Below, in pieces: positions 12,852 through 21,040 of a DNA stretch of 21,074 nt. The DNA lies in contig SSGN01000199.1 in the NCBI GenBank assembly GCA_008016945.1, forward strand, positions 1 through 21,074. The letters are read 5' to 3'. Both the position numbers and the translations under genes were made by a program. The notes under the pieces were generated by a model that had not been told where the DNA came from, searched no databases, and saw only the letters and a program-made list of their open reading frames with translations. The stretch is from Flavobacteriales bacterium (GTDB lineage Bacteria > Bacteroidota > Bacteroidia > Flavobacteriales > PHOS-HE28). How positions within the stretch are numbered: the stretch's first letter is position 1; each line of letters opens with the position of its first letter.

Positions 12852-15767
12852 CTACTTCACCTCATCATAGCCGAAGATCTCGGCCTTGGACACCTCGCGC
12901 ACCGGGCCGAGCTTCTCCAACACCGTCATATCCATGGCGCTCTTCTTGCCGATGACCAGGAAGGTGTAGTTGCGGCCCTTGATCTCCTTGTCGAAGAAGG
13001 TCTTCATCGCGGCCAGATCGATGTTCGGCAGTCGCTCGTAGTTCACCTTCCGGACGTCGTAGTCCAGCCCGCGGCGTTGGGCGGCATCCCAACTCCAGTA
13101 GATGTTCTCCTTGGTGACCCGTGTGCTGGCGATCACTTTCAGGGCGCTGGCTTTGGCCCCTTGGAACTGCTCACTGGCCTCGGGCATATCGTTCATCAAC
13201 TTCAACATGGCTTCCACGGCATCGTTCAGCTTATCGGCCTGCGTACCGATGAAGGCGCGCACATAGTGCGCCTCCTCCTTGGTCACGGGGGTGGAATAGG
13301 AGGCATTGGCGCCATAGGCCAAGGCCTTCGCTTCGCGGATCTCCTGGAACACGATGCTGCTCAATCCACTGCCGAAGTACTCGTTGAAGAGGCTGGCGTA
13401 CGGCATCTTCTCCACGTCGAACGGTCCCGCCTTGCTCACCAGGAGCATCTCGGCCTGCACCATGTCGTGGTCCACGAAGAGCACGGTGTTCGCGGTGGTG
13501 GGCACCTCTGCGTACGTGCGCGGGGCGGGCACCTCCTTGAGCTTGGCCGGCATCTTGTGCTTGGCATTGAGCAAGGCCTGCAACTCCTTGGGCGACTTCT
13601 TCCCGTAATACACCACGCGATGCTTGTAGCCGGACAGACCCTTGATGCGATCAACGAGGCTCTTGCTGGTGAGGGCGTTCAACTGGGCATCGGAAAGCAC
13701 GTCGTTGAACGGGGAGCGGGCACCGTACCGGGCCAGATTCGCCATGCCCCCGTACAGCACCGCGTTCTTATCCTTCATCTGGTCCTGTCGGGTCTTCCGG
13801 ATATCGGCCAGGAGCCCTTTGAGCGCCTCCTCGTTGGGCTGGGCATCGGCCAGGAGCTGTTCCAGCAGCACCACCCCGGCCTCGAGGTTCTTCTCCAGGC
13901 CGCTCAAGGTCACATAGCATCGATCCTCGGTGGTGGTGGCGTTCAGTGAAAGACCCAACTTGAAGAGTTCCTTCTTCAGCGCGGTGGGGCTTAGTTTGGA
14001 AGTACCCAGGTATTCGAGCAGGCTGGTGGCCACCTCCAGCTCACGATCATGGTTGGTGCCCATTTCCAGGATGTAGCGCAAGCTGAAGAGGTCGTTGGTG
14101 GGGTTCACCACGCTCACCAGTTCCACGCCGTTCTTCAGGGGTGTGCGCTGAATGGCCGTGGCATAGTCGATGAACTCCGGGGCCATGGTGGCACTGGGCA
14201 TCTTCTCCCATTCGGTACGCCAGGCGCTCTGTCCTTCGCGTTTGATATCGATGGGGGTGATCTTGGGCTTGTCCACCTTGTGCACATCGCCCTTCTCGCC
14301 GATCCGCTTGTACACGCCCACGTAGTTGTCGCCCAGGTGGGCATTGGCGAAGGCGACCACTTCGGCCTTGGTGATGGCGGCCATGCGATCGTAGAGGTCG
14401 ACCTCCTCGCTCCAACGTTTCTTCAGGATGAAGGCATCGGTCATGGCCCCGGCGCTGCGTGCGTTGTTCTCTCCCCAGCTCCGCATGCGTCGCTGGCGAT
14501 AGTCGTTCACCACGGCTTCGATCAGCCACTCGTCGAAGTTCCCGTTGCGCAAGGCGTTCACCTCAGCCAGCAGGAGGTCGCGCACCTGGTCCAGGGTCTG
14601 GCCTTCCTTGGGTTCGCCGTTGAGCTGGAGCACGGAGTAGTCGTTGGATACGTTGACCCAGGCACCGGCGCTTAGCACTTTCTGGGCCTGCAGCAGATCG
14701 AGGTCGATAAGGCCCGCACTACCATTGGAAAGCAGCCCTTGGATGAGCTGCAGCATGATCGGGTCCGGTGTATGGTACCCACCGAAACGCCAGGCGAGGT
14801 CCACCCATTCGGCCTCCGGCCCGAAGACCTCGGCCACCTCGGGCCGTGTGATGGGCGTTTCTGGTGTGTAGGTGAAATCGGGCACATAGCCTTTCTCCCA
14901 CTTGCCGAAGTACTTATCCACCAAGGCGATGGTGCGATCGAAGTCGATATCGCCGGCGAGGATCACGGCCATGTTGTTGGGCACGTAATAGGTATCGAAG
15001 AACTCATGGATCTTCACCATGCTGGGGTTCTTCAGGTGCTCACCAGTGCCCAATGTGGTCTGTGTACCATAGGGATGGTGGGGATACAGCATCTCCGTCA
15101 ACCGCTTATAGGCGCGGCGACCGTCGTTGTCCTGCGCACGATTGAACTCCTCGTAAACGGTCTCCAGCTCGGTGTGGAAAAGTCGGAGCACGGCTTCCTG
15201 CATGCGTTCACTCTCCACAGCCATCCAGCGCTCCAACTCATCGCTGGGGATGTCGTTGATGTACACGGTACGTTCGGTGCTGGTGTATGCGTTGGTGCCG
15301 CGCGCGCCCAGGCTCTTGATCATTCGATCGTACTCGTTGGGCACGGCGAACCCTGCGGCCAAGAAGCTGAGGCTGTCGATGCGCTTGTAGATGCGTGCGC
15401 GCTGGGCTTCGTCGGCAGTGTTCCTCCGCTCCTCGTAGGCATCGCTGATGGCCTTGAGCAAGGCGCTTTCGCGCTCCCAGTCCTTGGTGGCGATGCGGCT
15501 GGTCCCTTTGAAGAGCATGTGCTCCAGGTAGTGGGCCAGGCCGGTGGCATCGGCAGGGTCGTTCTTGCTACCGGCCCTAACGGCGATGTTGGTCTGGATG
15601 CGCGGGGCATCGGTATTGCGGCTCAGCCACACCTGCAGGCCGTTGTCCAGGGTATAGATGCGCGCTTGGAGCGGATCACCAGGAACGGAGGTGAAGGTGT
15701 AGGACTTCTGGGCTTGAACGGTGGCGAGGCCCGAGGCCGCCATGATGCCGACAACGATGGAACGCAT
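12852..15767 (-). CDS. Periplasmic M16 zinc peptidase, two-domain (pitrilysin/insulinase family)
   Basis: A 971-residue protein with a signal peptide (MRSIVVGIMAASGLATVQAQ, cleavage expected after ~19). The inverted zinc motif HxxEH is HYLEH (His79, Glu82, His83) in GLAHYLEHMLFKGTS. The third ligand is expected in ELETVYEEFNRA (201-212). A ~50-residue helical insertion (about 93-145, ERESALLKAISDAYEERR) lies between the two, as in other Bacteroidota members of this subgroup. The second M16 half (~550-970) lacks HxxEH, as usual. It probably degrades peptides in the periplasm. The start at 15767 is chosen because upstream in-frame sequence overlaps miaE and the signal peptide begins here. A weak box GACCTTCG (15787-15794, minus strand) lies in the 58-base gap after miaE; cinA follows after 17 bases. 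Confidence 0.93.
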   Translation of the reverse strand: MRSIVVGIMAASGLATVQAQKSYTFTSVPGDPLQARIYTLDNGLQVWLSRNTDAPRIQTNIAVRAGSKNDPADATGLAHYLEHMLFKGTSRIATKDWERESALLKAISDAYEERRNTADEAQRARIYKRIDSLSFLAAGFAVPNEYDRMIKSLGARGTNAYTSTERTVYINDIPSDELERWMAVESERMQEAVLRLFHTELETVYEEFNRAQDNDGRRAYKRLTEMLYPHHPYGTQTTLGTGEHLKNPSMVKIHEFFDTYYVPNNMAVILAGDIDFDRTIALVDKYFGKWEKGYVPDFTYTPETPITRPEVAEVFGPEAEWVDLAWRFGGYHTPDPIMLQLIQGLLSNGSAGLIDLDLLQAQKVLSAGAWVNVSNDYSVLQLNGEPKEGQTLDQVRDLLLAEVNALRNGNFDEWLIEAVVNDYRQRRMRSWGENNARSAGAMTDAFILKKRWSEEVDLYDRMAAITKAEVVAFANAHLGDNYVGVYKRIGEKGDVHKVDKPKITPIDIKREGQSAWRTEWEKMPSATMAPEFIDYATAIQRTPLKNGVELVSVVNPTNDLFSLRYILEMGTNHDRELEVATSLLEYLGTSKLSPTALKKELFKLGLSLNATTTEDRCYVTLSGLEKNLEAGVVLLEQLLADAQPNEEALKGLLADIRKTRQDQMKDKNAVLYGGMANLARYGARSPFNDVLSDAQLNALTSKSLVDRIKGLSGYKHRVVYYGKKSPKELQALLNAKHKMPAKLKEVPAPRTYAEVPTTANTVLFVDHDMVQAEMLLVSKAGPFDVEKMPYASLFNEYFGSGLSSIVFQEIREAKALAYGANASYSTPVTKEEAHYVRAFIGTQADKLNDAVEAMLKLMNDMPEASEQFQGAKASALKVIASTRVTKENIYWSWDAAQRRGLDYDVRKVNYERLPNIDLAAMKTFFDKEIKGRNYTFLVIGKKSAMDMTVLEKLGPVREVSKAEIFGYDEVK

Positions 15768-15825
15768 GATCGAGAGGTATGGGGTACGAAGGTCCGGAAA
15801 ACACCGGAACATCCGACCGACGCGG

Positions 15826-16407
15826 TCAACCGTGCATGGTGGGCGCAACACCGTAGCGTGCCACCACTTCGGCTTCGTAGGCCAGGAACTCCTTCCAGCG
15901 GGCATCCACATCCACACGCCCCCCGAACCGCCGGGCGAAACCGATGAAGGTGGTGTAGTGGCCGGCCTCGCTCACCATCAACTCTCGGTAAAAGGTGCGC
16001 AGGTCCTCATCCGGGGCTTCCTCGCTCAACATCTTGAACCGTTCGCAGCTGCGGGCCTCGATCATGGCGCTGAAAAGCAACCGGTCCACCAAACGTTCTT
16101 CGCGCGAACCGTCCTTGCGCACGAACAGGAGCAGTTCGTTCACGTAGTTATCCTTCCGTTCCGGTCCGAGGACCCAGCCGCGGGCCACGATCCGTTGGTG
16201 GACCATGCCGAAGTGCTCCACCTCCTCCTGGCAGATCCGGGTGAGCTCGCCCACCAGTTCGGTCAGGTCAGGGTACCGCACCATCATGCTCATGACATTG
16301 CTGGCGGCCTTCATCTCGCACCAGGCGTGGTCGGTGAGCAGTTCCGATAGATCCTGCTTCACCAGTCGGGCCCAACGGGGGTCGGTGGGGAGTTGTAGGC
16401 CGAGCAT
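15826..16407 (-). CDS. miaE: tRNA-(ms2io6A)-hydroxylase MiaE-like diiron enzyme
   Basis: A 193-residue ferritin-like protein. MiaE uses a diiron centre and O2 to hydroxylate the isopentenyl group of ms2i6A at tRNA position 37. Candidate ligands are Glu31 (DHAWCEMKAAS), Glu62 and His65 (EEVEHFGMVH), Glu117 (IEARSCERF), and Glu147 and His150 (VSEAGHYTTF), i.e. two ExxH motifs in a four-helix bundle. The phrases LGLQLPTDPRW and ELMVSEAGHY are typical of this family. The start at 16407 fits the family N-terminus; upstream in-frame sequence would run into oxyR. It is divergent from oxyR (102 bases) and 58 bases before the large M16 gene. Its partner MiaB is not in the window; rimO is a related but different enzyme. 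Confidence 0.92.
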   Translation of the reverse strand: MLGLQLPTDPRWARLVKQDLSELLTDHAWCEMKAASNVMSMMVRYPDLTELVGELTRICQEEVEHFGMVHQRIVARGWVLGPERKDNYVNELLLFVRKDGSREERLVDRLLFSAMIEARSCERFKMLSEEAPDEDLRTFYRELMVSEAGHYTTFIGFARRFGGRVDVDARWKEFLAYEAEVVARYGVAPTMHG

Positions 16408-16411
16408 GGGG

Positions 16412-16419
16412 CAAAGATG
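16412..16419 (-). promoter_or_regulatory. Possible miaE -7 box
   Basis: On the minus strand CATCTTTG matches TAnnTTTG except the first base. Only four bases (CCCC) separate it from the ATG, so the transcript would be leaderless, as for bshC. No clear -33 TTG is seen. Confidence 0.4.
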
Positions 16420-16477
16420 CGGAGGTGAAGCCTCTTCCACGCACGGACAGCGCCGATGATGGTCGGGAGCACCGAGG

Positions 16478-16485
16478 TACCTTCG
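16478..16485 (+). promoter_or_regulatory. Possible oxyR -7 box
   Basis: TACCTTCG matches TAnnTTTG with one T-to-C change and ends 24 bases before the oxyR ATG. It lies in the 102-base divergent region shared with miaE, where an OxyR operator would be expected; I cannot define the operator by eye. Confidence 0.4.
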
Positions 16486-16509
16486 CGGGCATTCCCATCC
16501 CAAGCGCCC

Positions 16510-17442
16510 ATGACCCTTCAGCAGTTGCAGTACATCGTGGCCGTGGTCGAAACAGGCCAGTTCAGCCGTGCGGCAACGGCCTGCCATGTAACGCAACCGA
16601 CGCTCACCACCATGGTGCGCAAATTGGAGGATGAGCTTGGAGTGACCCTGTTCGACCGGAGGTCCACGCCGATCCGCCCCACCACCGACGGGGAGGCGCT
16701 GCTTGCCCAAGCGCGGGTGGTGCTACGCGAGGCCGCACAGATGAAGGCCCTGGTGAAGGAGTTGAGGACCGGCACCTCGGGCACTTACCGGATCGGCATC
16801 ATCCCCACCTTGGCGCCCTATCTGCTACCGCTGTTCCTGGCCCGGTTCGCGGATGAGCACCCGCATGCGAAGCTCGTGATCGACGAGCAACGTACGAGCC
16901 GGATCCTGGCCGGGCTGCGGTCGGGAGGGCTGGACATCGGCATCCTGGCCGGCCCCTTGAATGATGAGGACCTGGAAACCATCGCGCTCTTCCGCGAGCC
17001 CTTCCTCGCCTATCTGCCCGCCGGCCACCCCTTGTTGAAGCAGCGTCGCATTGACCGGAAAGACCTGCGCAAGGCGCCATTGTGGGTGTTGAGCGAGGGA
17101 CACTGCTTGCGGGACCAGACCCTTGGCATCTGCCAGCACCCGAGTTCCGCGGGTCACGAGAACATCGTATACAGCACGGGCAGCATAGAGACATTGAAGC
17201 GCATGGTGAACAGCGGATCGGGGCTCACTCTGGTACCCGAGCTCTCCACCACCCCCGAGGACCGCCATGTCCGCCGGTTCGTTGCGCCAGAGCCTGTGCG
17301 GGAGGTGGTGCTGGCCGTGCGCAAGCCGTTCGTCCGACGCAAGGCCATCGAAGCGCTGACGCGGTCCATTCGGAGCGCACTTCCCTCACGTCTGCGCAGC
17401 ACCACGCTGGCCACGGAAGTGATCGAAGGCATTCGCCCTTGA
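16510..17442 (+). CDS. oxyR: Hydrogen peroxide-sensing LysR-family regulator OxyR
   Basis: A 310-residue LysR-type regulator. The winged helix-turn-helix is at ~1-60 (MTLQQLQYIVAVVETGQFSR, AATACHVTQPTLTTMVRKLE). The C-terminal sensor domain contains EGHCLRDQTLGICQH with Cys199 and Cys208, the same residue numbers and spacing as the E. coli OxyR redox pair. SIETLKRMVNSGSGLTLVPEL (225-245) is also OxyR-like. It should switch on peroxide defence when the disulfide forms. The start at 16510 is taken from the family N-terminus; the 18-codon upstream extension covers the promoter region. It is divergent from miaE and ends 9 bases before the convergent M16 gene. bshC elsewhere in the window fits the thiol-redox theme, but no catalase or Dps gene is adjacent. 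Confidence 0.94.
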   Translation: MTLQQLQYIVAVVETGQFSRAATACHVTQPTLTTMVRKLEDELGVTLFDRRSTPIRPTTDGEALLAQARVVLREAAQMKALVKELRTGTSGTYRIGIIPTLAPYLLPLFLARFADEHPHAKLVIDEQRTSRILAGLRSGGLDIGILAGPLNDEDLETIALFREPFLAYLPAGHPLLKQRRIDRKDLRKAPLWVLSEGHCLRDQTLGICQHPSSAGHENIVYSTGSIETLKRMVNSGSGLTLVPELSTTPEDRHVRRFVAPEPVREVVLAVRKPFVRRKAIEALTRSIRSALPSRLRSTTLATEVIEGIRP

Positions 17443-17451
17443 GGGCACCGC

Positions 17452-19683
17452 TCACTCGTCTGTGCGAGGCGTGTACTCCGGCGGCAGCATTTCCGGCGAT
17501 ACGGGAAGGTCCGGCACTTCGGGGATCACCACGGCGAAGTGTGCTGGAGGCATGGCCTGTCCGACCTTGGGCGCGGTGAGCTTGGAGACCACCGTACCGG
17601 CCACCCCACCGTGCGCAATGGTGCGGTGCGGGAACAGCACCCCCGCGATGGGCTGCCAGTCGAAGTAGTCGACCACCTGCTGATAGGCCCTGCCGTTCAT
17701 GTACTGGTCTTGGATCTCGCGCACTTTCAATCCGGACTCCACATCGAAGTACTGGTAGAAGGTGGTGCCTGACCTGAGGGTGAGCGCCAACTTGTACGCG
17801 GCATGTCCGTTGATGTCGGTGCTTCCAAGGAGGCGGCTCTGTTCAAGCACCTCGCCGTATGCCATTTCGGGGATCGGACGACCGCGGTGCAGCACCATCT
17901 CATGGCCCGCATCGGTGAGCTCTCCGCTGTTCTCTCCATCGGAGTAGAGAACACGGCTCCCGTCGAAGATAATCTCTTCAGTGAGCGCACCATTGCGTTT
18001 CTGGCGCATGCGGTATTGGCCTGGGGCGAACCATTCCGATCGTTCCGTCGGTTGTCCGTGCTGCTCGGCGAGCAGCACCCATTCCAAGTGACGCAGGGGC
18101 GCGATCCGTTCACGACCTCCGATCGCGTGCAGATAGGTCTCCACCACCTGTTCGGCGGTGCGGCCTGGCACGGGGGTCAGCACCTCCTGCCAGGGTTCGG
18201 CATCCACGGTAAGTTGCACCACTTCGCCGTCTGGAGCGAACTTCGCCAGGCCGTCCTTGATCCGTGCCCAGTCGCCCACGACCAGGATCACGGCCTGATC
18301 GGGATAGAGGAACGCCGATGCGGCATCCTGCACCTGCTGCGTGGTGATCACGGCCAGCCGGGTGAGATAGGTGGCGTAGTGGTCGGTCGGCAGGTCATTG
18401 AGCTTGGTGTTCAGTGCGAAACGCGCTATGGTACGCGGATCTTCGAGGCTACGGCCGAAGCCGCCCATCATGCTGCTGCGTGCCAGGTCGAGTTCGGCGG
18501 GGGCCACGGGTGCGGACCGCATGCCTTCCATCTCGGCAAGGATCTCGGTCACGGCACTGTCGGTGACCTCCGTACGCACACTGGCGGTGGCCACGAAGCT
18601 GCTGTTGTGACGATCCACATCGAGGCTGGAATAGCACCCGTAGGTGAAGCCGTGCTTCTCGCGGAGGTTCTGCATCAGTCGCGCGTTGAAGATGCCACCG
18701 CCCAGGATGGTGTTCATCACCTGGGCTTGCTGTGCGCGGAGGTCCTTGGGCACCAACGGCAGTGGGAACATCACCCTGATCACGGACTGTGCGGCCTGCG
18801 GGCGGTCCACCACGTACACTTTGCGCACGCGGCCTGGCACGGAAGGGTTCTTCAGCGGGATCACGAAGCCCAAGCCCTCCACCACGGTGCGGCCATGCTC
18901 GTCGGTGCTTACGGATGAGGCCTTGGGCTTCCATTTCCCGAAATGGGACTTGGCCAGCTCCTTCGCCTCCTTCTCGGTGATATCGCCTACGAAGACGAGG
19001 TATCCATTCTCCGGACGGAAGAAATGGCGATGATAGGCTTCCATCAGCGGGCGCTGGATCCGCGAAAGCGTACGTTCGGTGGTCACCTCGCCATATGGGT
19101 GTGTGCGGCCGAACATCATGGCGCGGCCCACGGTCTCGGCCACGGCCTCGGGGTCGTCCTGGCGCTGCTGCACCATGGCTTTGGCGCGGACCAAGGCGCT
19201 GGACAGCTCCTTCTCGGGGAAGGTGGGGTTCTTCACCACATCGCCGATGATCGCCATCAAGGGGAGGAGGTTCTTCTTCAGTGCGCTGGCGAACAGACCA
19301 TCGTTGCTGGTGAACAGGCTGGCACCGATGGCATCCACCTCGCGGTCGATGTCGGCCTTGGATCGGTCGCCAGCCCCGGTCATCAGCAGCTCGCCGAAGA
19401 GGTCCACATAGCCTGCCTTCTCCCCTTGCACGATGGGGGGCACATCGAACCGGACCTGAACGCTCACCAAGGGGAATTTATGGTCCTCCACCACGATCAG
19501 GCGCATGCCGTTGGGCAGTACCGAAGTGGTATGGTCGCCGATCTGGACAATGGGTGCGGGGCCTGGGGCAGGTGGCCGGGTGCGGTCGAATTGAGCGGTC
19601 ATCAGCATAGGTAGGAGCATGGCACCCATGGCAGCCATGGGGTGCCTTAGGCGGCGAACAGGAGCGGTGGATCCGCGCTTCAT
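17452..19683 (-). CDS. Non-catalytic M16 subunit fused to a LolA-like C-terminal domain
   Basis: A 743-residue protein with a hydrophobic N-terminal segment (about 15-30, MAAMGAMLLPMLMTA) fitting a signal peptide. Residues ~50-505 are two M16 halves. At the place of HxxEH the sequence reads GYVDLFGELLMTGAG (91-105), so zinc cannot be bound. The substrate-gripping Arg/Tyr pair of M16B partner subunits is kept as LREKHGFTYG (Arg341, Tyr348). Residues ~508-705 (TAEQVVETYLHAIGGRERI, EIIFDGSRVLYSDG, TFYQYFDVESGLKVREI) look like the LolA / outer-membrane lipoprotein-sorting fold. The start at 19683 is 4 bases after the stop of the catalytic partner gene, so the two are translationally coupled and probably form a heteromer. 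The role of the extra domain is unknown. Confidence 0.88.
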   Translation of the reverse strand: MKRGSTAPVRRLRHPMAAMGAMLLPMLMTAQFDRTRPPAPGPAPIVQIGDHTTSVLPNGMRLIVVEDHKFPLVSVQVRFDVPPIVQGEKAGYVDLFGELLMTGAGDRSKADIDREVDAIGASLFTSNDGLFASALKKNLLPLMAIIGDVVKNPTFPEKELSSALVRAKAMVQQRQDDPEAVAETVGRAMMFGRTHPYGEVTTERTLSRIQRPLMEAYHRHFFRPENGYLVFVGDITEKEAKELAKSHFGKWKPKASSVSTDEHGRTVVEGLGFVIPLKNPSVPGRVRKVYVVDRPQAAQSVIRVMFPLPLVPKDLRAQQAQVMNTILGGGIFNARLMQNLREKHGFTYGCYSSLDVDRHNSSFVATASVRTEVTDSAVTEILAEMEGMRSAPVAPAELDLARSSMMGGFGRSLEDPRTIARFALNTKLNDLPTDHYATYLTRLAVITTQQVQDAASAFLYPDQAVILVVGDWARIKDGLAKFAPDGEVVQLTVDAEPWQEVLTPVPGRTAEQVVETYLHAIGGRERIAPLRHLEWVLLAEQHGQPTERSEWFAPGQYRMRQKRNGALTEEIIFDGSRVLYSDGENSGELTDAGHEMVLHRGRPIPEMAYGEVLEQSRLLGSTDINGHAAYKLALTLRSGTTFYQYFDVESGLKVREIQDQYMNGRAYQQVVDYFDWQPIAGVLFPHRTIAHGGVAGTVVSKLTAPKVGQAMPPAHFAVVIPEVPDLPVSPEMLPPEYTPRTDE

Positions 19684-19687
19684 GGGC

Positions 19688-21004
19688 TCAGTTGGTGGGT
19701 ACCGGCAGGTAATGCAGCACCACACGGTTATCGTTCACGAAATAGGTCCTTGCGGCACGTTGCAGGTCGTCCGTGGTGAGTGCCAGATAGCGATCGATCT
19801 CGGTGTTGATCAGCCCCGTGCCGCCCAACAGCACATGGGCATTGGCCAGGTTGTGGGCGATCCCGGCCACCCGGCTGTTGTCGGCGATCAGCTCCGTTTC
19901 GAGCTGGGCCTTGAGGCGCGCCAGCTCGGCCTCGGTGATCGGAGTGCTGGCCAAGGCTTCGATCTCCTTCTGCATGGCCGCCTCCAGCTCAGGAGCGGTG
20001 GTCTTGCCGTTGGAAATGGCGAAGAGCATGGCGATGCCCGGTTGTTCGAACGGGAAGTTGAACGCACCGCAGTACACCGCCAACTGTTGTCGGTCCTTCA
20101 GCGAAGTGTTCATCCGCGCGCTGTTGCCACCGGACAGCAACCGGTTGAGCAGTTCCACCGCATAGAAATCCGGTGTGCCATTGGCGGGGATCCGGTAGCC
20201 CATGACCACGGCCGGGAGTTGGATGCGATCGTACACCACATCGCGCACCTCGCCGTCCAACGGGGGCTCCACGATGGTGGGCTGCACCACCGGCTCACCT
20301 TTCGGGATCTCCCCGAAAAAGCGTTCCACCAGGGTTCGGGCCCGCGCCGGATCGATGTCGCCCGCCACGACCAGGGTGGCGTTGTTGGGTACGTAGAACT
20401 TCTTATAGAAGGCCTGATAGTCGGCCTCGCTGGCCGCATTGAGGTCTTCCATGTAGCCGATGGTGGGCCACTGGTAGGGATGTTCGGTGAAGGCACGCTT
20501 GAGCACTTCCATGGTGAGCGTCCCGTAGGGCTGGTTCTCGTACCGTTGCCTACGCTCCTCCTTCACCACCTCGCGCTGGGTATCCACCCCCACCTGATCC
20601 ACCTTGGCATGGAGCATGCGTTCACTTTCGAGCCAAAGGCCGAGTTCGAGCTGGTTGCTCGGCAGCACCTCATAGTAGTAGGTACGATCGCCGTTGGTGT
20701 TGGCATTGAGCACACCGCCCGCTTGCTCCACCAACTTGCTGAATTCACCACGCTCGATATTGGCACTTCCCTCGAACAACAGATGCTCGAAGAAATGGGC
20801 GAACCCACGACGATCAGCTTCTTCGTTCTTGCTGCCGACATGGTACATGACACTGACGGCCACGATGGGGGTGCCGTGATCTTCGTGCAGGATCACATGC
20901 AACCCATTGTGGAGGTCGAATTCGGAAAAGGCGATGGCTGGTTTCTGTGCTTCAGCGGTTTCAGCGAGCATGGGCAAGGACAAAGCGATGAACAACGTTC
21001 TCAT
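19688..21004 (-). CDS. Catalytic M16B zinc peptidase subunit
   Basis: A 438-residue protein with a signal peptide (MRTLFIALSLPMLAETAEAQ). The inverted zinc motif is HFFEH (His70, Glu73, His74) in RGFAHFFEHLLFEGS. The third ligand is Glu149 or Glu150 in REVVKEERRQR, the usual ~76-residue spacing. Length fits a single M16B polypeptide of two ~220-residue halves. At the position of the Arg/Tyr pair it has LKDRQQLAVYC, so the Arg is not cleanly kept and is probably supplied by the partner encoded next (17452-19683). Family knowledge: bacterial M16B enzymes often act as heterodimers of an HxxEH subunit and an R/Y subunit from adjacent genes. The start at 21004 is set by the signal peptide; only 70 bases of upstream sequence remain. 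Confidence 0.93.
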   Translation of the reverse strand: MRTLFIALSLPMLAETAEAQKPAIAFSEFDLHNGLHVILHEDHGTPIVAVSVMYHVGSKNEEADRRGFAHFFEHLLFEGSANIERGEFSKLVEQAGGVLNANTNGDRTYYYEVLPSNQLELGLWLESERMLHAKVDQVGVDTQREVVKEERRQRYENQPYGTLTMEVLKRAFTEHPYQWPTIGYMEDLNAASEADYQAFYKKFYVPNNATLVVAGDIDPARARTLVERFFGEIPKGEPVVQPTIVEPPLDGEVRDVVYDRIQLPAVVMGYRIPANGTPDFYAVELLNRLLSGGNSARMNTSLKDRQQLAVYCGAFNFPFEQPGIAMLFAISNGKTTAPELEAAMQKEIEALASTPITEAELARLKAQLETELIADNSRVAGIAHNLANAHVLLGGTGLINTEIDRYLALTTDDLQRAARTYFVNDNRVVLHYLPVPTN

Positions 21005-21027
21005 GGATCCAGTTGGAACAGGCGGGG

Positions 21028-21040
21028 GGCAATTTATGCC
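21028..21040. promoter_or_regulatory. Small palindrome with a weak -7-like box upstream of the M16 pair
   Basis: GGCAATTTATGCC is a 13-base imperfect palindrome 24 bases before the M16 catalytic subunit ATG. On the minus strand it contains TAAATTG, a near match to TAnnTTTG lacking one T. It may be the promoter core or an operator; support is weak and the upstream part is cut by the window edge. Confidence 0.25.

Noticed and set aside
13077..15947. Several long plus-strand open frames opposite the 971-residue M16 gene
   Set aside because: They are antisense shadows of a complete M16 peptidase and have no start context or recognisable domain.
16408..16710. 100-codon upstream extension of miaE
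   Set aside because: It would overlap the oxyR start on the opposite strand and cross both promoters; the family N-terminus begins at 16407.
17440..17454. Terminator between oxyR and the convergent M16 gene
   Set aside because: Only 9 bases separate the stop codons and they contain no hairpin.
17803..18918. 371-codon plus-strand open frame opposite the non-catalytic M16 gene
   Set aside because: His/Gly-rich antisense translation; the minus-strand protein has recognisable M16 and LolA-like regions.
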